This document shows positions 60,076 through 64,000 of a stretch of DNA of 64,000 nt, one piece after another. The position numbers and the translations under genes are program-made. This DNA is from an uncultured Flammeovirgaceae bacterium. Lineage in GTDB: Bacteria; Bacteroidota; Bacteroidia; Cytophagales; Cyclobacteriaceae. Where the stretch lies: contig CAKZYA010000061.1 in assembly GCA_937883755.1 (NCBI GenBank), positions 62,001-126,000 of the forward strand. Direction: 5' to 3'. The number at the start of each line of letters is the position of its first letter. Within the stretch, counting starts at the first letter, position 1. The notes beneath the pieces were generated by a model. That model did no database searches. It was not told the DNA's origin and worked only from the letters and a program-made list of their open reading frames with translations.

Positions 60076-62484
60076 TTATCGCAAATATGCCAGCGTAACC
60101 CCAGCACCGCCTCGCTCAATATGTTCTTCTTGAAAATGAGAGATAGAAGGATGGGTTTTGAGATAGTTACGGACTACTTCGCGTAGTACGCCATTTCCCT
60201 TTCCATGAACAATTCGCAGTTCGTTGGTACCGAACATTGCCGCTTCATCTACCCAAATCTCTAGCTTAGGAATTACTTCTTCTACTCGCTTACCCCGTAA
60301 GTCCAGACTGCTGCTGAATCCGGCTCGTTTTTCGGTCAAATCAACATTTGATTTAGCAGAAGAAACTACCTCTTTCTGTATCTTTTTTAACGATTGCTTG
60401 GCTACTTTCTCGAGCCGGTTCAGTTTTACAGTTGATTTGAGAGAGCCAATCAGAATTTCTGCCTGATTGTTTTTTAGTGATAACACTTCGCCAATGGCTC
60501 CATTTTCTTTCACTCGTACCGCATCTCCTTCCTGAATAGGACCTTCTTCTTTGGCAATTTTCACCTTCTTCGGACGGGGCTTAGCTTCCGATTTTTTGGG
60601 CTTTACTTGCTGTTTCCAGTCTTCTAACTCCTGACGAGCTTGTCGGGTACTTTCCCGTTCAGCATTCTTCTCCTTAATGGTGCGGATGGTGTTCTCAATC
60701 CGCTGATTGGTATTTTGCAAAAGCTGACTGGCTTCTTGCTTCGCTTCGGCTAAAATACGTTTGCGTTCGCTTTTCAAGTGCTCACGCAATTCTTCGTACT
60801 CCTGAGAAGTAGTAGAAATACGCTTCTCTTTGGCAGCTAAATTTTGCGTAAGCTGCTCGTACTTATTTTTCTCATTTTCCAGCTCACTCAGCATCTTTTC
60901 GTACTGCACATGTTCTATCCCAACCAATTCTTTCGCCTGATTTAAGATGGATGATTGTAACCCGATTTTCCGAGCAATTTCCAGAGCAAATGAGCTACCG
61001 GGTTTCCCCATTTCTAATTGATAGAGCGGCTCTAACTCATCGGTATCGAAGCGCATCGCACCGTTGATAATTCCGTTGGCTCGGTCAGCAAATTCTTTCA
61101 GGTTAGAATAATGCGTGGTGATGACTCCGAAGACCCTCTTCTGATTCAAGTCGCTGAGAATGGCCTCGGCAATGGCTCCGCCAAACTGAGGCTCGGTTCC
61201 GGTGCCAAATTCATCAATAAGTACTAATGTCTTCTGGTCAGCCATCTTTACAAAGTGATTCATATTGGTGAGATGCGAACTGTAGGTGCTCAGATCGTTT
61301 TCCAACGATTGTTCGTCGCCAATATCAATAAAAATACTTTGGAAGATTCCCGCAGTGGATTGTTCGTCCATTGGAGTGAGTAAGCCACACTGAAGCATAT
61401 ACTGCACTAAGGCGACCGTTTTCAGGCAAATCGATTTCCCTCCGGCATTTGGACCCGAAATTACGAGAATACGTTGATCGGCACTTAGCTCTATCGTTAG
61501 CGGAATGACTGGTTTATTCTGAGCCTGATGTGAAAGATAGAGCAGTGGATGGCGGGCTTCTTGCCAGTCGACCAACCGTTTTTTCTCCAGTTTGGGACAA
61601 ATTGCTTCTAGTTGTTGAGCTAATCGTGCCTTCGCCCGGATGAAGTCCATCATTCCCAGAAACTGGTAGGCGTACCGCAGTTCTTTCAGATGAGGTCGTA
61701 ATTCATCGGTGAGCTGAGTCAGAATTTTGGTAATCTCCCGGCGTTCCCGGTATTCCAAATCCCGAATTTCATTGTTGATGTCCAGCACCTCGGCAGGTTC
61801 CAGATAAACGGTTTGTCCAGTCGCTGATTCATCATGTACAAATCCCTTAATCCGCCGTTTATACTCGGCCTGAATGGGAATGACCATGCGCCCACCGCGG
61901 ATCGTGACCGAAGCATCGTCGGGGGTGTAACCCTGCTGCCGAGCCTGACGCATAATCTGATCCAGCACCTTGCGTAAACGGGATTGTTCACCCAACATCG
62001 TCCGCCGAATATCCTGCAATTCTTTGCTAGCGTTGTTACGTATGTGCCCCTTTTCATCAATGATTTTCCTGATACTCCCAAGTAAGCTGGGAGGTACTCC
62101 TACATGCTCACTAAGGCGGGCTAAGTACGGATAGGGTTGTTCTTCCTCAGAAGTCTTGAAAAAAGATTGGCAACGAATAATGGTATCCAGTGATAGCTGA
62201 ATCTGATGAAATTCTTCTTCAGAGAGAAAGATGCCAGGAGTTTTAGCCTTGGCCAATTGCGGACGTACGTCCAGATAATTTCCCGAAGGAAAAGACTGTT
62301 CTTCCTGCAAGATTTGCTGAAACTCTTCGGTTTGGTGCAGTAGCTTACTAATGTGATCGTAGTCGTCCGAAAACTGAATCTTATCTACATAATATGTTCC
62401 TAAAGAACTACTGCAATGTTCTTTCAGTAACTGACGAATTTGGTCAAAGCCAATTTTTTCTTCTATGGTATTAGGATAAAGCAA
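60076..62484 (-). CDS. mutS2: Endonuclease MutS2
   Basis: 802 residues. N-terminal MutS-like core and lever (about 1-300), ATPase with Walker A VISGPNAGGKSICLKTVAL and Walker B TLVLIDEFGTGTEPQFGGAIAEAIL, a coiled coil (about 520-630), a KOW-like segment (GDAVRVKENGAIGEVLSLKNNQAEI), and a C-terminal Smr nuclease domain (SSLDLRGKRVEEVI and LRIVHGKGNGVLREVV). MutS2 acts in recombination control and, in Bacillus, in ribosome-collision rescue; it is not part of mismatch repair. It is transcribed after lgt with an 82-bp gap. Confidence 0.95.
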   Translation of the reverse strand: MLYPNTIEEKIGFDQIRQLLKEHCSSSLGTYYVDKIQFSDDYDHISKLLHQTEEFQQILQEEQSFPSGNYLDVRPQLAKAKTPGIFLSEEEFHQIQLSLDTIIRCQSFFKTSEEEQPYPYLARLSEHVGVPPSLLGSIRKIIDEKGHIRNNASKELQDIRRTMLGEQSRLRKVLDQIMRQARQQGYTPDDASVTIRGGRMVIPIQAEYKRRIKGFVHDESATGQTVYLEPAEVLDINNEIRDLEYRERREITKILTQLTDELRPHLKELRYAYQFLGMMDFIRAKARLAQQLEAICPKLEKKRLVDWQEARHPLLYLSHQAQNKPVIPLTIELSADQRILVISGPNAGGKSICLKTVALVQYMLQCGLLTPMDEQSTAGIFQSIFIDIGDEQSLENDLSTYSSHLTNMNHFVKMADQKTLVLIDEFGTGTEPQFGGAIAEAILSDLNQKRVFGVITTHYSNLKEFADRANGIINGAMRFDTDELEPLYQLEMGKPGSSFALEIARKIGLQSSILNQAKELVGIEHVQYEKMLSELENEKNKYEQLTQNLAAKEKRISTTSQEYEELREHLKSERKRILAEAKQEASQLLQNTNQRIENTIRTIKEKNAERESTRQARQELEDWKQQVKPKKSEAKPRPKKVKIAKEEGPIQEGDAVRVKENGAIGEVLSLKNNQAEILIGSLKSTVKLNRLEKVAKQSLKKIQKEVVSSAKSNVDLTEKRAGFSSSLDLRGKRVEEVIPKLEIWVDEAAMFGTNELRIVHGKGNGVLREVVRNYLKTHPSISHFQEEHIERGGAGVTLAYLR

Positions 62485-62566
62485 AAATCAAATACAGTTT
62501 TGAGTACCATTGAAGAACGTCCGAAAAGGGCAAAAGTTCCGAGGGATTGACCGAGAAAAGGAAAGA

Positions 62567-63391
62567 TCAAGAAATTGCTACTGAAGAAGTGCGGCGGGAG
62601 TAGTAGATAATGGTTCCAATGACGATAAAAGGTAGACTGAGTAACTGCCCCATATTCAGTATGAAGTTACTCTCAAAGGCTACTTGATTGATTTTGAAAA
62701 ACTCTATTACAAAACGAGCGGAAAATAAACTGATAAGCAAACCACTGAAAATCAGTCCTGACAAAAGTTTGTTGGTACGAGATTTCCAAATGAATAATCC
62801 AACGAAAATAAGTAAGTAGCTCATCGCTTCGTAGAGCTGCGCCGGATGCCGGGGTAGTTGATCAACGAGTGGAAACACAAACCCCCAGGGCACGGTGGTA
62901 GTATGCCCAATCATCTCAGAGTTGAAAAAATTTCCTAACCGGATGAATGCTCCGACCAACGGAGCTACCAACGCGAGTTGATCCAATATAAACCAAACGG
63001 ATACTTTAGGGTACTTACGGGAAAACAGCCATAGGCTAATCAGAATACCGATAGCCCCGCCGTGACTAGCTAAACCAGCGTAACCCGTAAAATGCAGTTC
63101 GGGAGTAAAACTAAATGGTAGAAGAATCTCGAGCGGACGTTCTAAAAAAGCTTGGGGTTCGTAAAACAAAAAATGACCTAAGCGCATTCCCACAATCATA
63201 CCTACCAACACGTGCATTACCAACGACTCGAACGATTCGTTCGGTAGTTTTGCCTGCCTGAATTGCTTTCGGACAATGTAATAACTGAGTAGAATTCCTG
63301 TAGTGAATAGTAGACTGTACCAACGCAGGGTAAAAAAGCCCAGATCAACAATTTCGGGTGAAACCGTCCATCGTATAAAAGCGAAAGGCAT
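62567..63391 (-). CDS. lgt: Prolipoprotein diacylglyceryl transferase
   Basis: 274 residues from the ATG at 63391 (MPFAFIRWTVSPEIVDLGFF); an upstream ATG at 63442 would add 17 residues overlapping the small gene before it. Seven TM helices; the Lgt signature reads GAFIRLGNFFNSEMIG, and HVLVGMIVGMRLGHFLFYEP and LASHGGAIGILISLWLF are conserved. It moves a diacylglyceryl group onto the lipobox Cys, the first step in maturing the many lipoproteins encoded here. The Arg of the signature is present. Confidence 0.94.
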   Translation of the reverse strand: MPFAFIRWTVSPEIVDLGFFTLRWYSLLFTTGILLSYYIVRKQFRQAKLPNESFESLVMHVLVGMIVGMRLGHFLFYEPQAFLERPLEILLPFSFTPELHFTGYAGLASHGGAIGILISLWLFSRKYPKVSVWFILDQLALVAPLVGAFIRLGNFFNSEMIGHTTTVPWGFVFPLVDQLPRHPAQLYEAMSYLLIFVGLFIWKSRTNKLLSGLIFSGLLISLFSARFVIEFFKINQVAFESNFILNMGQLLSLPFIVIGTIIYYSRRTSSVAIS

Positions 63392-63395
63392 AAGG

Positions 63396-63596
63396 TCAGC
63401 AGCCACCGCAGAGAAAAATGATGGATGCGTACATAGCGGCATTTCTCAATAAAGAAGAATAGCTCGTAAACCATTGACTAAAAGTTGACTGCTTCGACGG
63501 AAGCAAAGCATCCAGTTCTTCTAAGCTTCTTTGCTCGCGAGTGCTAGTAACTGAGGCATAGTGCTGCCAATCCGATTTTAATTCATCTAAGTTCAT
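63396..63596 (-). CDS. Short protein after a sigma factor, possibly truncated anti-sigma-like
   Basis: 66 residues: MNLDELKSDWQHYASVTSTREQRS is the opening of short proteins that follow ECF sigma genes in Bacteroidota, then LEELDALLPSKQSTFSQWF and a hydrophobic end LLRNAAMYASIIFLCGGC followed by a stop. The usual members are longer and have two or more TM helices, so this may be a truncated form, or a genuinely short one-helix protein. It overlaps the sigma gene by 4 nt (ATGA), so they are coupled. The stop is 4 nt before the lgt ATG. Confidence 0.6.
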   Translation of the reverse strand: MNLDELKSDWQHYASVTSTREQRSLEELDALLPSKQSTFSQWFTSYSSLLRNAAMYASIIFLCGGC

Positions 63597-64000
63597 ATCA
63601 TCTCCGATTGAAAAAGTGAACGTAATTTTTGCCGAATCCGATTGAGGCGAGTACTTACGTTGGTAACGGTCATTAAATTTATATCAGCGATTTCCTGGTA
63701 CGGGTATCCTTCCAAATAGAGAATGAGCAAAGCCCGGTCTTCGGGACTCAGTGCGCTAAGCGCTATCCGAATGGTTTCAGTATCTTTTGAGTCATTCCCA
63801 CTTGGTTGTTCCGGGAGGGTAGCAAACGTAAATTGGTGTTGTCGCAACAAATTGAAGATTGTCTGAAGAGCCACCCGGTACATCCAGGTGCTGATGGACG
63901 AGTCGCCACGAAACGATGGGTAGGATTTCCAAAGTTGCAGTACAATTTCCTGAAACGCATCTTCCCGATCTTCCGTATTGGCGAAGTAACTACGGCACAG
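63593..64000 (-). CDS. ECF-type RNA polymerase sigma factor (partial)
   Basis: 136 codons of a minus-strand gene whose start lies beyond the right edge. The visible part begins in region 2 (YFANTEDREDAFQEIVLQLWKSYPSFRGDSSISTWMYRVALQTIFNLLRQ) and has region 4 (IALSALSPEDRALLILYLEGYPYQEIADINLMTVTNVSTRLNRIRQKLRSLF) with the helix-turn-helix. It recruits RNA polymerase to alternative promoters. The overlapping small gene may be its regulator. Confidence 0.9.
   Translation of the reverse strand: MCRSYFANTEDREDAFQEIVLQLWKSYPSFRGDSSISTWMYRVALQTIFNLLRQHQFTFATLPEQPSGNDSKDTETIRIALSALSPEDRALLILYLEGYPYQEIADINLMTVTNVSTRLNRIRQKLRSLFQSEMI

Noticed and set aside
59901-60098. A 65-codon frame between the orphan gene and mutS2
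   Set aside because: Overlaps the end of the orphan gene and the end of mutS2, with no family resemblance and poor start context.

Overview
The window looks like chromosomal DNA from a marine or soil Bacteroidota, most likely a Cytophagales-type bacterium. The evidence is the gene content: PorX (the PglZ-type response regulator of type IX secretion), a fused LpxC-FabZ, a DUF2723 membrane protein, GWxTD, DUF4837, DUF4292 and DUF5606 proteins, a Porin_10-type porin and the long isocitrate dehydrogenase. Several promoters match the Bacteroidota -7 consensus TAnnTTTG, Shine-Dalgarno sequences are rare, and TTG and GTG starts are fairly common. Species-level identity cannot be read from the sequence.

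Layout. 0-2.4 kb: tail of lpxK, then a large outer-membrane porin. 2.6-16.8 kb: an accessory block of five paralogous MacB/FtsX-type permeases, a PadR regulator and a secreted amidotransferase-fold protein, with no ATPase gene inside the block. Three permeases carry an N-terminal prefix domain fused exactly in front of the Met at which the prefix-less paralogue starts. Three paired 16-bp dyads (TGnnCGnnnnCGnnCA, 20-21 bp apart) sit in front of the three likely transcription units. 16.9-21 kb: an overlapping four-gene cassette (FemAB/GNAT-like protein plus three glycosyltransferase-like proteins). 21-26 kb: a membrane protein, a lipoprotein, engB, a DUF5606 protein, icd and an enoyl-CoA hydratase. 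26.2-37.2 kb: a cell-envelope run (flippase, dut, TPR protein, DUF4292 lipoprotein, EnvC-like protein, DinB-like protein, tatA, gatA, MltD-like transglycosylase, DUF4837 lipoprotein). 37.3-40.3 kb: a complete adaptor-permease-ATPase MacAB/LolCDE-type exporter. 40.3-44.8 kb: a secreted phosphoesterase, a Crp/Fnr regulator and three exported proteins, then a possible decayed WD40 fragment. 45-53.4 kb, minus strand: rlmB, GWxTD, DUF2723, ald, tsaE, porX. 53.6-58.7 kb: HD hydrolase, lpxD, lpxC-fabZ, lpxA, ABC ATPase. 58.8-64 kb: two orphan proteins, mutS2, lgt, a 66-residue protein and the tail of an ECF sigma factor running off the window.

Functionally most of the window concerns the cell envelope: lipid A synthesis (lpxK, lpxD, lpxC-fabZ, lpxA), peptidoglycan remodelling (EnvC-like, MltD-like), lipoprotein maturation (lgt), protein export (tatA, and porX controlling type IX secretion), glycan transfer and lipid or peptide export. 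The most unusual element is the permease array with its shared operator-like dyads, junction Met codons and near-identical DNA tracts between paralogues. Several strong intergenic inverted repeats are also present.

No tRNA, rRNA, CRISPR array, transposase or phage gene was recognised. No gene-free stretch exceeds about 300 bases; the longest (about 24968-25262, 28152-28395 and 53399-53596) are described as features.
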